Source: Anaerocolumna sp. AGMB13025 (lineage in GTDB: Bacteria; Bacillota; Clostridia; Lachnospirales; Lachnospiraceae). From it: a DNA stretch of 64,000 bases. How positions within the stretch are numbered: the stretch's first letter is position 1; each line of letters begins with the position of its first letter. Below are positions 44,742 to 54,769 of this stretch, one piece after another. The notes below the pieces were generated by a model. That model saw only the letters and a list, made by a program, of their open reading frames with translations, did no database searches and was not told the DNA's origin. Position numbers and translations under genes: made by a program. The stretch spans positions 244,001 through 308,000 of the forward strand of contig NZ_CP121445.1 in assembly GCF_029689925.1 (NCBI RefSeq). Reading direction: 5' to 3'.

Positions 44742-45659
44742 ATGACAGAATTATCACCGGAGAAATTTAAAATTGTTGGTTACAAACAAGAAGATATCAA
44801 TAAAATCACCCGTCCGGCTATTTCTTACTGGAAGGATGCTTTAAGACGGCTAAAGAAAAACCCCATAGCAATGGTTTCTATAGTAATACTTATTTTCATG
44901 ATAATAATGGTTATAATTGGTCCTTTAATACGGGGATACGATTATGTTTCCATGAATGTGGCACAGAAGAATCTGACTCCCACCGCTAAGTACTGGTTTG
45001 GTACGGACAACCTGGGAAGAGACTTATTTTCCCGTATCTGGGCAGGTGCCAGGGCGTCTATTATCATAGCTTTGGTGGCAACGGTATTAAAGTTGGTTTT
45101 TGGTACCATGTACGGTGCTGTAATGGCACATTTTGGCGGATGGGCAGATGAGGTTTTAATGCGTATTATTGAAGTTATTAATTCCATTCCTAACCTCCTT
45201 ATCACTATTTTAATTATGATGGTTTTAGGTAACAGCCTGTTCTCCCTTTTGGTAGCCTTAAGTATTACCGCCTGGTGCAATACCGCAAGACAGGTCAGGG
45301 GTATGATTAAGCAGTTAAGGGAATCCGAGTATGTTTATGCGGCAGAAGTGCTGGGAGCAAAACCGATACGTATTATTTTTAAGCACTATATTCCTAATAT
45401 GCTTGGAATCCTCATTCTGGATGCTTCAACGGCAATTCCCGGCTTTATATTTACCGAGGCAGGCTTAAGTTTTCTTGGTATAGGTTTAAAATCGCCGGCA
45501 ATCAGTCTGGGAGTTTTGATTTCTATGGGGCAGCAGTCTATGGATTTTTATCCTTATCAGTTGTTTTTCCCGTGTCTACTCCTGTGCATAATCGTTATGG
45601 CATTTAACCTGCTCGGAGACGGTCTTAGGGATGCCCTGGACCCGAAGCTTCGCAGATAA
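44742..45659 (+). CDS. oppC: Oligopeptide ABC transporter permease OppC
   Basis: 305 residues. A ~55-residue cytoplasmic N-terminal tail (OppC_N) precedes the first helix (AMVSIVILIFMIIMVIIGPL), then WFGTDNLGRDLFSRIWAGAR, the OppC/DppC signature, and the EAA loop AAEVLGAKPIRIIFKHYIPN. It pairs with OppB. The RBS is GGAGG. A hairpin in the 121-base gap before oppD may tune expression. Confidence 0.93.
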   Translation: MTELSPEKFKIVGYKQEDINKITRPAISYWKDALRRLKKNPIAMVSIVILIFMIIMVIIGPLIRGYDYVSMNVAQKNLTPTAKYWFGTDNLGRDLFSRIWAGARASIIIALVATVLKLVFGTMYGAVMAHFGGWADEVLMRIIEVINSIPNLLITILIMMVLGNSLFSLLVALSITAWCNTARQVRGMIKQLRESEYVYAAEVLGAKPIRIIFKHYIPNMLGILILDASTAIPGFIFTEAGLSFLGIGLKSPAISLGVLISMGQQSMDFYPYQLFFPCLLLCIIVMAFNLLGDGLRDALDPKLRR

Positions 45660-45682
45660 GGAATGAACTGGAATTGGGTTAC

Positions 45683-45723
45683 AAAAGCCCGGTTTTGGTT
45701 TATTAATTCAATTTAGGGCTTTT
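45683..45723 (+). terminator. Weak hairpin in the oppC-oppD gap
   Basis: aaaagccc (45683-45690) pairs with gggctttt (45716-45723) around an AT-rich loop. Only 8 pairs and no clean T tract; a processing or attenuation site is possible. Confidence 0.4.
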
Positions 45724-45780
45724 AGTACGCTAATCTTAATAGTTATAAAGATTTTTAGCCGGAAAGGAGATACAGAGTAA

Positions 45781-46815
45781 ATGAATGGAAATGAACATAT
45801 TCTGGAAGTGAAAGATTTAAACGTTTCTTACCATACCTATGCCGGTGAGGTAAAAGCAGTACGAGGCGTTTCTTTTTATCTGAATAAAGGAGAAGCTCTG
45901 GCTATTGTGGGAGAATCGGGGTGTGGTAAGTCTGTGACTGCGAAAGCCATTATGGGACTGATTAAAGGTCCTCAGGGAGAGCTGAAAGCAGGCAGTGAAA
46001 TCTGGTATAATGGAAAGAACATTTTAAAATATAATAAGAGTCAATGGAAAGAATATAAGGGCGGAGAGTGTTCCATTATTTTTCAGGATGCCCTTGCTTC
46101 CTTAAATCCCACCATGAGAGTTGGGAAACAGATTATGGAGAACCTTATGGCCCATAAGCAGATGAATAAGCAGGAAGCTGCTCGGGAAGCCGTGGAAATG
46201 CTTCGCAGAGTGGGAATTCCTGAACCGGAAAAAAGGGTGCAGCAATACCCTCACGAATTTTCCGGAGGCATGCGCCAGAGAGTCATGATTGCCATAGCTT
46301 TTGCCTGTAATCCAAATCTGCTTATCTGTGATGAGCCTACCACTGCACTAGATGTAACCATTCAGGGGCAGATTTTAGATATCATTAAGGATTTACAGGA
46401 AAAGCGCAGGGTTTCTGTTATTATGATTACTCATGATCTTGGTGTAGTTGCCAATATCGCGCAGAGAATTGCAGTTATGTATTCCGGGAGGATTGTTGAA
46501 AGCGGAAGTGCCAAGGATATATTCTATACCCCAAAACACCCCTACACCTGGGCACTGATTCAGTCGGTCCCAAGACTTGACCTGGAAAATAAACAGACAC
46601 TCATGTCCATACCCGGCACACCTCCGGATCTTTTAGACCCTCCGGTGGGCTGTCCCTTTTGCACCAGGTGCAGTTATTGTATGCCGATATGCAGGGAAGC
46701 CATGCCGGAGAATACGGATTTTGGCGAAGGACATCAGGCTGCGTGCTGGCTGCATCATGCGATGGCTCCAGAGATAAACATGCCTGACTTAAGAGGCGTA
46801 AGGTCACAATTTTGA
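45781..46815 (+). CDS. oppD: Oligopeptide ABC transporter ATPase OppD
   Basis: 344 residues with Walker [14 protein letters not shown]-loop [10 protein letters not shown], signature [12 protein letters not shown], Walker [14 protein letters not shown]-loop MITHD, and the C-terminal oligopeptide-transporter extension with four Cys (CPFCTRC...C...C) that may hold an Fe-S cluster. The RBS AAAGGAG precedes ATG 45781. It is followed closely by oppF. Confidence 0.94.
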   Translation: MNGNEHILEVKDLNVSYHTYAGEVKAVRGVSFYLNKGEALAIVGESGCGKSVTAKAIMGLIKGPQGELKAGSEIWYNGKNILKYNKSQWKEYKGGECSIIFQDALASLNPTMRVGKQIMENLMAHKQMNKQEAAREAVEMLRRVGIPEPEKRVQQYPHEFSGGMRQRVMIAIAFACNPNLLICDEPTTALDVTIQGQILDIIKDLQEKRRVSVIMITHDLGVVANIAQRIAVMYSGRIVESGSAKDIFYTPKHPYTWALIQSVPRLDLENKQTLMSIPGTPPDLLDPPVGCPFCTRCSYCMPICREAMPENTDFGEGHQAACWLHHAMAPEINMPDLRGVRSQF

Positions 46816-46832
46816 CAGATAGGAGTTTTGAG

Positions 46833-47819
46833 ATGGAAGATAGGGAAATCGTCCTTTCCGTACAGCATTTAAAGAAATACTTTAATGTGGGGAAAGGCTC
46901 TGTATTAAAAGCCGTTGATGATATTTCTTTTGATATATATAAAGGAGAGACCCTTGGAATGGTTGGGGAATCCGGCTGCGGAAAGACTACCTGCGGGCGG
47001 ACCTGTATTGGCTTATATGATAAAACCGACGGACAGGTGCTTTATAAGGGGAAGGATGTCCATACCTTAATGGGTAAGGAGCGTTTTGAATTTAAGAAAA
47101 AAGTCCAGATGGTATTTCAGGATCCCTACGGTTCTTTAGATCCCCGTATGACAGTGTCTGATATTATTGGGGAAGGAATTGATATACATCATCTGGCTTC
47201 AGGCAAGACCGAGCGCCAGAATATGATTTATAATTACCTGGAGATGGTAGGTTTAAACCGTGAACATGCAAACCGCTTTGTCCATGAGTTTTCCGGCGGA
47301 CAAAGACAGCGGATTGGCATAGCCAGGGCACTCGTTGTGCAGCCGGAGTTTATGGTATTAGATGAACCAATTTCTGCTTTGGATGTGTCCATTCAGGCCC
47401 AGATTGTAAATCTACTGGTGGAGCTACAAAAGAAAATGGGTCTTACCTATCTGTTTGTAGCCCATGATTTATCTATGGTAAAGCATATATCAGACCGGGT
47501 AGCCGTGCTATATCTTGGAACTTTAGTAGAACTAACTACTTCTGAACAATTATATGCAAACCCGAATCACCCTTATACCCAGGCCCTTCTTTCCGCAATC
47601 CCCATTCCTGACCCTGAGATTGAACAGGAACGGGATAAGAATAAAATTAAGTTAGAAGGCGAAGTTCCAAGTCCGATTAATACAAAACCCGGCTGTAAAT
47701 TCCGCAAGAGATGTAACTATGCAATGCCTGTGTGTGATGAGAGAATGCCGGAGCTTAAGGATATCGGGAATCAGCATTTTGTAGCCTGCCATTACTGTGA
47801 TCAGCAAAGGAAGTTATAA
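46833..47819 (+). CDS. oppF: Oligopeptide ABC transporter ATPase OppF
   Basis: 328 residues: Walker A GESGCGKTTCGR, Q-loop FQDPYGSLDPRMTV, signature FSGGQRQRIGIA, Walker B FMVLDEPISALD, H-loop VAHDLSMV, and the C-terminal extension with CKFRKRCNYAMPVC. It pairs with OppD. ATG 46833 follows AGGAG by 8 bases; an in-frame TTG at 46812 overlaps the oppD stop and has no site. Last gene of the transporter. Confidence 0.94.
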   Translation: MEDREIVLSVQHLKKYFNVGKGSVLKAVDDISFDIYKGETLGMVGESGCGKTTCGRTCIGLYDKTDGQVLYKGKDVHTLMGKERFEFKKKVQMVFQDPYGSLDPRMTVSDIIGEGIDIHHLASGKTERQNMIYNYLEMVGLNREHANRFVHEFSGGQRQRIGIARALVVQPEFMVLDEPISALDVSIQAQIVNLLVELQKKMGLTYLFVAHDLSMVKHISDRVAVLYLGTLVELTTSEQLYANPNHPYTQALLSAIPIPDPEIEQERDKNKIKLEGEVPSPINTKPGCKFRKRCNYAMPVCDERMPELKDIGNQHFVACHYCDQQRKL

Positions 47820-47821
47820 GA

Positions 47822-48163
47822 ATGAAGATAAAAGGGTTATTTATGGACTTGATAAAAGCGATAATATTTGGATTGGCAGTTTCTGCGGCAATGGGGTTAC
47901 TGCTTTTTCTGGGTGGTTTTCTTTTTGGCAGCTTCCAGGTGGAAAACGGTCTGGAGGTGGGGAAGGACGGACTGCTTATCCTTGCTTCCCTTGGAATGTT
48001 TCTTTTAGCTGGAATGCTGTTGTCAAAAGGAAAGAAACCGGAACAGTTTGTTGAAATAGAAAGCTGGAGGAAGCATTTTCGGATAATAGGATATAAAACA
48101 GTGATGGGGGTTTTATGTCTGGACTTATTAGGGGCAGCCTCTGTTTTTGATGGGTTGTTATAA
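47822..48163 (+). CDS. Small membrane protein, unknown
   Basis: 113 residues with three hydrophobic segments (~10-37, ~48-67, ~90-108) and a short basic loop (SKGKKPEQ). It begins 3 bases after the oppF stop and is probably read through from it. No family is recognised; an overlapping frame from 47797 gives no sensible protein. A role linked to transport is only suggested by position. Confidence 0.6.
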   Translation: MKIKGLFMDLIKAIIFGLAVSAAMGLLLFLGGFLFGSFQVENGLEVGKDGLLILASLGMFLLAGMLLSKGKKPEQFVEIESWRKHFRIIGYKTVMGVLCLDLLGAASVFDGLL

Positions 48164-48347
48164 ATTTCAGTTAAAATTGCGTCCTATTTCATAAAAACGC
48201 TCCGCTATGGATGCACACCTCGCGGAGAGGAAGTTTATTACTGCGTAATCCACTCAGGCGTGAAAGTGTCAGTAAACCTGGCACTTTGTTCTTTCATAGG
48301 AAAATTCTACGAACTTCCCTCGTATGAAAGAAAAGGCCCTCCGGGCG

Positions 48348-48411
48348 GGATGCGCATGACGTGCTATTGGAAGTTGTCACTAAAGTGACGCGCGTCAGCG
48401 CCAGACTCTTT
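48348..48411. repeat. Dispersed structured intergenic repeat, copy D
   Basis: gggatgcgcatgacgtgc, then gttgtcac-taaa-gtgacgcg, cgtcagcgccagactctt. It is collinear with copies B and C but shorter. The stretch before it (48180-48345) also folds (cctcgcggagagg, ttcataggaaaa/tcgtatgaaag) without coding. Confidence 0.65.
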
Positions 48412-48419
48412 CTAATATA

Positions 48420-48960
48420 TTTACCGATGTTGTACCGATACCATGTTAATGAATACTTTTTTCAATGTTGAATCTTTTTGGCAGGGCAGATGATGCTGGA
48501 TCAAGTATTAATTTACATGGTATATTTTATCATTGTAGTTTTGTAATTATCTAATAGGATGTAAGGGTTAAAGGGCTTCCCGGACTGTATTTATTAAGTA
48601 TAGGATTTACCTTCTAATACTTGAATTCAGCACTTTCCTGGTTTACTCTATTTATAATAGTACGGACTTTGTTACGTTCCAATCACATTTCTGATATAAA
48701 ATCTTAAACAATATTTAATTCTCTTGAGATGAAATCCCTGTAAATAAGATTATAATTGTCTTTGTAAGTTAAAATACTGCTATTTGAAAGAACGATATGG
48801 TGTGAGAAGTTAATCAGGCTTAAGATTTATATAAGCTCTGAAATGAAATCTTAATAATGTTAAAATTATCTTAAGATGAAAATTCCATTGATATGATTAT
48901 AATATAGTATAGTAAGTATTTTTATTAAAACAGAAAAAACAAAAGGTGGAGGCACAAGAA
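48420..48960 (+). other. Long leader region of the second WG-repeat gene
   Basis: About 540 AT-rich bases. Similar blocks 'gatgaaat/gatgaaaa...gattataat' occur near 48727-48757 and 48876-48903. They look like duplicated promoter regions with TATAAT-type boxes; the last (attataatat near 48897) is best placed for the gene at 48961. No ORF is supported. Confidence 0.45.
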
Positions 48961-50634
48961 ATGAAACGATATGAAACTTACATAAGAAGGGCTATACTCC
49001 TAAGTGGGATAATCCTGGCAGGTTATGCCGGAAGCAGGAATACTTCCGATGTGGCATATGCTTCTAATACAGCAGTGAATCTGAATGGAGTAAAAGTTGA
49101 AAACGTGGGAGTTTTACCAGCTCAAAAAGTAGTGGATACGAATGCTTTATATCCCATATCTGTTCAAACAGAGGAAGGAATTAAGTATGGTTATATTGAT
49201 GCCACAGGTAAAACGGTGATTAAACCCATCTATGATAATGCTGAGAATTTTTCAGAGGGCTTTGCGGTCATATATAACGGTAATAAAAGCCAGGTAATCA
49301 ATCAAAAGGGAGAAGTAATCTTTGAGTGCTCCGGTGCGATTCAGAATTTTCATGATGGCCTGGCAGCCTATATGGATACCAAAGCAGATTACAAACAAGG
49401 TTATATCAATACAAAAGGAAAGGTTGTTATAAAACCTCAGTTTACCTTTGCCGGAGACTTTAAAGCCGACCATACGGCTATGGCAGCAAAGGGAAATAAA
49501 TTTTACAAAATAGACAAGAAGGGCAAAATCTTAAAAACCTATCAATTGGATAAAAAATATGAAAGCTTTAATATTGCAGATGACGGATATATTATCGTAA
49601 ACGATCCTAAAACCTATTTGCAGGGTGTAATTTCCTTAAGCGGTAAGGTTATTTTAAAACCGGTTTACGGTGAAGTTACCTATCTTGGTAATAATTTATT
49701 TGGTGTGAAAAAGAAGGTGGCTGATGATGAAGGCTATCTGCTCAGCTTAAAACCGGCAGCCATATTTAATAGTGAAGGAAAAAAGCTAACTTCTTATCAG
49801 TACTATGATTTAAGCCAATTTAACGGTGAATATGCTTCTGCAACCGATGATAACTACACTTATTTTATAGATAAAAACGGTAAGAAAGTGACGACACTAC
49901 CCAAAGTTTTCGGCAGAGGGAATATGGAAGTACTAGGAGATGTGGTTAAGGCTAATATCTACAATGAATTCACATATATGAAAAAAGACGGAACGATAAT
50001 CTGGAAAAAGGCTGATACAACCGTGTTAGCTGACGGCATTAGCGTAAATACCCTCAATTTAAGACCAAATAAATATGTTATCGTAAATTACCCGGAAGTT
50101 GACGGAATTCGTGATGCAAGCGTTGAAAAAGCAATCAATAAAAAATTGAAATCCTTATTTACAGATTCACGTAAGAATTTAAAAGCAAGTGATAATCTAT
50201 CAGTAGAGGATACTTATACCGCTTCCTTAATAAAAGATGTTCTGATTATAAACCAAACGGGATATGATTACCCCGTTGGTGCAGCGCATGGTACTCCCCT
50301 TAATTTTTATTATTTCATTAATGTAAAGACCGGTGAGTTCTATCAATTAAAGGATTTATTTAAGAGTAACAGCAGTTATGCAAAAAAACTGGAGACAATA
50401 ATTGCCAAGCAGATGAAGGCAAACACCAAGAGCGGTATGGTTTATTTCGCCGACAGCAAGGGATTGATTGGTAAAGACCAGTTTTTCTATATCAGCAAAG
50501 ACAGTCTTATGATTTATTTTGACCCAGGGGCAATTGCCGCATATGCCGCAGGTTTTCCTAAGTTTGAGATACCCTTTAAGGATATAAACAGTATTATTAA
50601 TACAGAGGGTTCTTTCTGGAAGGCATTTCATTAA
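48961..50634 (+). CDS. WG-repeat secreted protein with C-terminal RsiV/DUF3298-like domain
   Basis: 557 residues: a signal peptide (IRRAILLSGIILAGYAGS), WG repeats from ~60 to ~330 (KYGYIDATGKTVIKPIYDNA, GYINTKGKVVIKPQF and more degenerate copies), and a C-terminal domain with YPEVDGIRDASVEKAINKKL, NFYYFINVKTGEFYQLKDLF and FYISKDSLMIYFDPGAI. The latter is the DUF3298/RsiV-type fold seen in anti-sigma factors that sense lysozyme. Here no sigma factor is adjacent. ATG 48961 follows GGTGGAGG. Confidence 0.82.
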   Translation: MKRYETYIRRAILLSGIILAGYAGSRNTSDVAYASNTAVNLNGVKVENVGVLPAQKVVDTNALYPISVQTEEGIKYGYIDATGKTVIKPIYDNAENFSEGFAVIYNGNKSQVINQKGEVIFECSGAIQNFHDGLAAYMDTKADYKQGYINTKGKVVIKPQFTFAGDFKADHTAMAAKGNKFYKIDKKGKILKTYQLDKKYESFNIADDGYIIVNDPKTYLQGVISLSGKVILKPVYGEVTYLGNNLFGVKKKVADDEGYLLSLKPAAIFNSEGKKLTSYQYYDLSQFNGEYASATDDNYTYFIDKNGKKVTTLPKVFGRGNMEVLGDVVKANIYNEFTYMKKDGTIIWKKADTTVLADGISVNTLNLRPNKYVIVNYPEVDGIRDASVEKAINKKLKSLFTDSRKNLKASDNLSVEDTYTASLIKDVLIINQTGYDYPVGAAHGTPLNFYYFINVKTGEFYQLKDLFKSNSSYAKKLETIIAKQMKANTKSGMVYFADSKGLIGKDQFFYISKDSLMIYFDPGAIAAYAAGFPKFEIPFKDINSIINTEGSFWKAFH

Positions 50635-50828
50635 GATAGAATAAGTCCTTAATAAATAAGCTACAGACAGACCTCTTTTAAGCAGACCGGAAAATAATCG
50701 GAAAATAAAAAAATGTTTTGATACCTTCAATTACCAAATGGCAGTTGGAGGTATTTTTATGTAAACAAAGGCTCCAAACAACACAATATGTATATAATAG
50801 TAATAGCAAATAGTATGGAGAAGCAGGT

Positions 50829-51278
50829 ATGAGCGAGTTTAATCCTGATAAGCTGACGGTAGAATTTATGGAAGGAGTTACAGAAGTTTCACCGCTTATT
50901 CCCAGGCGGTATACACTAACCCATTCGGATATAACCGGAGAATTGTTTTTGACCATTGGTCTGGATTTTGATTATGGTAAGATTACTCTAATCCGGGATG
51001 AAGTCCTGGGGGAATGGATTTGGCTGGAGGAGGGTATACAATATCATGTTTATCTGTATGTGGATGGTGAACTAGGGCAGGGAAGAGCAGAAATCCGTGA
51101 AACCATTTTCCGAAGGGAACTGCCCCTTGCCCTTTCTGCAATCCGGTATGGTGACCGGATTTTCTTTCATAGGTGGACAGAGTTTGATCATGATCCGATT
51201 ATCGTACACTTCCAGTTTACAAATACGGAACAAAATAAAACAGAGTACTGGGGAACCTTCTCCGATTATGTTGTATGA
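50829..51278 (+). CDS. Staygreen-family protein
   Basis: 149 residues matching the staygreen (SGR) domain: FNPDKLTVEFMEGV, PLIPRRYTLTHSDITGELFLTIG, EWIWLEEGIQYHVYLYVDG. Plant SGR removes magnesium from chlorophyll. Bacterial homologues have unclear physiological roles, and this organism shows no sign of photosynthesis. ATG 50829 follows AGCAGG, with TATAAT about 35 bases upstream. Confidence 0.82.
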   Translation: MSEFNPDKLTVEFMEGVTEVSPLIPRRYTLTHSDITGELFLTIGLDFDYGKITLIRDEVLGEWIWLEEGIQYHVYLYVDGELGQGRAEIRETIFRRELPLALSAIRYGDRIFFHRWTEFDHDPIIVHFQFTNTEQNKTEYWGTFSDYVV

Positions 51279-51428
51279 CCATAAGTTCACTGGTGAGTAA
51301 AAGCAATAACCTCCCTAAACATGTATGTAAATTGACATTTATTACAGATTGCAATCCGTATTTTAAGAATGTTACAATGAAGTTATGTAAACTGTTTATG
51401 TAAACCGGATGGCGGTACGGGATACCAT

Positions 51429-51524
51429 TTGGTAAAGGATAAGAAGCTATTTGGTAAAGGATAAGAAGCTATTTCGAAAGGATAATCGATATGAGGCTAT
51501 CTGGAAAACGATAAAAAGCTCCTT
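51429..51524. repeat. Tandem repeat, 4 degenerate copies of ~22 bp
   Basis: ggtaaaggataagaagctat recurs at 51431 and 51453, followed by two diverged units. It lies in the 377-base leader of the LRR/BIG2 gene. Nothing else is recognised in that leader. Confidence 0.8.
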
Positions 51525-51655
51525 CGTAAACCAAAATTACTGTTAAATAATTCAAGCATATCCTTAAGGTAAGCAGATTCATAATAAGCAGTCAGATTCT
51601 TTGCACAATGTAACATGAAAAAGACCTGTAACGAGAAACTGGAGGAGAAAGATAA

Positions 51656-54574
51656 GTGAACGTAAAAGGTAAATATCTCATCACACTATTCATAACAACA
51701 GCTCTGCTGGTGTTAATTAAGAGCATACCGGCCGACGCCTATGTAGGAAGCGTTTTTACGTATACGTATAATAATCAGACGATTACCTATAAAGTACTTA
51801 GTGAACCCACGGTAACTGACAACGGAACGGCACAAGTCATTTATGCGGATGGCATCAACGAAAAGCTGACCGGAGAAGTAATTATCCCTGAGACGGTTAC
51901 CAATAAACTTATGACTTATACGGTGACCCGGATCGGATCGGATGCATTTACAGAGGCAGACAAAATAACAAGCATTAAGCTGCCTTCTAAAATAACATAT
52001 ATTGGTGACAATGCGTTCAGAGACTGCAGCAGTTTGGTTCGTGTTAATATTCCAAGCGGTGTTACGACCATTGCCGATTATGCCTTTTATGGCTGCAGCA
52101 GCCTTACAGGGATGTATTTGCCGGAGGGGGTTACTTCTATTGGAAACAGCGCCTTTACAGACTGTAGTAAGCTGACTGGTATTACCATACCCCAGGGAGT
52201 CAAAAAAATCGGAGCCAGTGCCTTCTCGGGCTGTAGCAGTTTAACTTCCGTAAACATACCGGATGGAGTAACCAGTATAGAAAACAGGCTGTTCCAGGAT
52301 TGCAGCAGTCTGACCGCCGTCAATCTGCCGGAGACCATTACAAGTATTGGTAAGAATGCATTTTATAATTGCGAAAAATTAAAAGAAATTCATTTATCCG
52401 ATGAAATTACCAGTATCGGAGAGTATGCATTTTATAACTGTGCAAGTTTAACTAGTATTAAGATACCTTATAAAGTAACTAAAATTGAAAACAGGGCATT
52501 TTTATTATGTACGAAGCTTACCAGCATCCGGTTTCAGGGTAAAGTGACAAGCATTGGCGATTTCGCCTTTTATGGCTGTAGCAGTTTAATCACGGTTAGT
52601 ATTCCGGATAGTGTGACCAGTATAGGGGATTACGCTTTTTATGGCTGTGATAATTTACGACCGTTAACGATACCCAGGGGAGTAAGCAGTATCGGAGTTG
52701 GTGAATTTCCTTATACCGGTGTCCTGGTGTATAAAAATTCTTATGCCGAAGGTTTTTTTGCGGAGAAATTCCCGAATTATTATCAGATTATCCGGGTGCC
52801 GCTGGAAGAAATGACATTTGCAGAAGAGGTAAAGAACTTAGGGGTAGGTGCTTCACTGACATTAAAACCTGTTTTTTACCCGGCAGATACCACGGATACA
52901 GCCGGAACGATTAAGTGGACCAGTTCTGACCCAGAAGTTTTATCGGTAGAGGCGAATGGAACCATAAGGGGCCTAAGAGCCGGTGAAGCTGATATCACCG
53001 CGGTTATGGGTAATTTTCAGGCAGTTTGTCATATTGTTGTGGGAGGCACTGTAGTAAATCCTACGTCAGTTAATATAACCGAGAATAACCTGGCAATGAA
53101 TAGAGGAGAAGCAGCAAAGCTTCACTTAAGTTTTGCACCGGCAGAGACAACAAACCGGTCTGTTAAGTGGATAAGTTCCGACACTTTTGTGGTAACTGTG
53201 GATAATGGTCATGTATTTGCTAAAAATCCCGGTACTGCAACGGTCAGGGCAGAATCCGGGGGAGTTTATACGGAGTGTAAAGTAACCGTTAATAATCCCC
53301 TGAAAGAGATCTATTCCGATTATAATGCCATCAGCCTGAACAAAGGAGAGACCAGAAAACTGTCTGTTTCTCTGGAGCCTTACGATACCACCGAAGACAA
53401 AACGATTCTCTGGAATAGTGAAGACGAAGCCATCGCCACCATAGCGAATGGTGTATTAAAAGCGGTGAAGCCTGGCAGCACAAAGGTAAGAGCAACGGTT
53501 GGCACCTTATCCTATACCATATCAGTAAGTGTGCAAGCCCCAGTTAAAACCCTCTCCTTTTCCCAGAACTTGGTCCTGTTAACCTCGGGACAAAAGCTGG
53601 CCGTACCCCTTACGGTTCTGCCAGAGGATACTACCGATCAGGTCATAATTACTTCCTCCAATCCGTCGGTTGCGGAGTATAAAGAGGGTGTAATTGTTGC
53701 AAAAAACAATGGTAAAGCTACCATTACCGCGGTGTGCGGCTCTTTGACCACAACTGTTTTGGTTACCGTAAATACAGATATACAAAGTATAAAATTAGGC
53801 AAAACAAGTCTTACTCTTTATTTAGGTGCCAGCACCAGCCAGTCAGTCACCTTTAATCCCGTTAAACCAGCAGATGACAAAACCATTATCTGGACAAGCA
53901 GTAATGGCAACGTTGTAAAAGTAGACTCAAAAGGTAAAATAAAAGCTGTTGGAACGGGTACAGCGACGCTTACTGCAACCGCCGGAGGAAAAAGGAAAGC
54001 GGTGTGTAAAGTAACCGTTAAGTTAGGGGTACCCTCTTCTGTAAAGGCAGTTTCGTCAGGCTACAATAGTTCTAAGATTACCTGGGGAGCAGTAAGCGGC
54101 GCATCAGGCTACCAGATATACCGTGCTTCCTCAATAACCGGGACCTATACTGTGGTAAAGGATATCACAGCAAAGTCCTTAACCAATACCGGTTTAACCT
54201 CCGGCAACAACTATTATTACAAGGTCAGGGCATACTTAAAAAAAGGCAGTGCAAAAGTGTACAGCAGTTTTTCACCGGTTATTACAGTAAAGCCCATACC
54301 TTCTACACCTGTTCAAGGAAAACTGAAAAAAGTCAGCTCAGGAAGAATTGAATTTACCTGGGATAAAGTAAAAGGTGCCTCCGGCTACGAAGTATACCGT
54401 TCTTCCGATAAAACCAAAGCCTATAGCAGAGTCACTTCCACCACCTCACAGCATTTTATCAACTTTGGTTTGACGAAAGGAAGAACTTATAACTATAAGG
54501 TAAGGGCTTACAAAATGGTAGGAACTAAGAAAGTCTACAGTAAATTTACCAAGGTTTATTCGGTTAAAATATAA
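51656..54574 (+). CDS. BspA-like LRR / BIG2 / Fn3 cell-surface protein
   Basis: 972 residues, secreted: signal peptide to ~30; about eleven 23-residue LRR_5 repeats (~85-370) of the form YAFYGCSSLTxVxIPxGVTSIG; about five BIG2 Ig-like domains (~385-795), each ending like VSVEANGTIRGLRAGEADIT; and two fibronectin-III-like domains (~800-972) with ASGYQIYRAS and ASGYEVYRSS. No LPXTG or SLH anchor is seen. Such proteins bind host or plant surfaces and polymers. The start is GTG 51656, set by GGAGGAG 9 bases upstream. Confidence 0.9.
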   Translation: MNVKGKYLITLFITTALLVLIKSIPADAYVGSVFTYTYNNQTITYKVLSEPTVTDNGTAQVIYADGINEKLTGEVIIPETVTNKLMTYTVTRIGSDAFTEADKITSIKLPSKITYIGDNAFRDCSSLVRVNIPSGVTTIADYAFYGCSSLTGMYLPEGVTSIGNSAFTDCSKLTGITIPQGVKKIGASAFSGCSSLTSVNIPDGVTSIENRLFQDCSSLTAVNLPETITSIGKNAFYNCEKLKEIHLSDEITSIGEYAFYNCASLTSIKIPYKVTKIENRAFLLCTKLTSIRFQGKVTSIGDFAFYGCSSLITVSIPDSVTSIGDYAFYGCDNLRPLTIPRGVSSIGVGEFPYTGVLVYKNSYAEGFFAEKFPNYYQIIRVPLEEMTFAEEVKNLGVGASLTLKPVFYPADTTDTAGTIKWTSSDPEVLSVEANGTIRGLRAGEADITAVMGNFQAVCHIVVGGTVVNPTSVNITENNLAMNRGEAAKLHLSFAPAETTNRSVKWISSDTFVVTVDNGHVFAKNPGTATVRAESGGVYTECKVTVNNPLKEIYSDYNAISLNKGETRKLSVSLEPYDTTEDKTILWNSEDEAIATIANGVLKAVKPGSTKVRATVGTLSYTISVSVQAPVKTLSFSQNLVLLTSGQKLAVPLTVLPEDTTDQVIITSSNPSVAEYKEGVIVAKNNGKATITAVCGSLTTTVLVTVNTDIQSIKLGKTSLTLYLGASTSQSVTFNPVKPADDKTIIWTSSNGNVVKVDSKGKIKAVGTGTATLTATAGGKRKAVCKVTVKLGVPSSVKAVSSGYNSSKITWGAVSGASGYQIYRASSITGTYTVVKDITAKSLTNTGLTSGNNYYYKVRAYLKKGSAKVYSSFSPVITVKPIPSTPVQGKLKKVSSGRIEFTWDKVKGASGYEVYRSSDKTKAYSRVTSTTSQHFINFGLTKGRTYNYKVRAYKMVGTKKVYSKFTKVYSVKI

Positions 54575-54596
54575 AGGATCAACGGTGTATTTTAAG

Positions 54597-54769
54597 GTCA
54601 TGTAAGAGAGGTATATCCAAAGTCATGTAAGAGGTATATCCAAGTTTTGTAAGAGGTATATCCAAGATCGTGTAAGAGGTATATCCAAGATCGTGTAAGA
54701 GATATATCCAAGGTCGTATAAGAGGTATATCCAAGTCGTGTAAGAGGTATTTCCAGGTTTATGTAAGAG
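54597..54769. repeat. Tandem repeat, about 7.5 copies of 22-25 bp
   Basis: The unit is tgtaagaggtatatccaag, with 3-5 variable bases between copies (tcg, tca, ttt). It lies directly after the LRR/BIG2 gene. Spacers are too short and too similar for a CRISPR array. Confidence 0.93.

Noticed and set aside
47797..48054. Alternative open frame overlapping the end of oppF
   Set aside because: The frame 47822-48163 has proper membrane segments and stop position; the alternative is rich in Trp, Gly and Arg with no pattern.
54597..54769. Possible CRISPR array
   Set aside because: Repeats of ~20 bp are separated by only 3-5 similar bases, so there are no unique spacers, and no cas genes are present. 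The same holds for the other tandem arrays.
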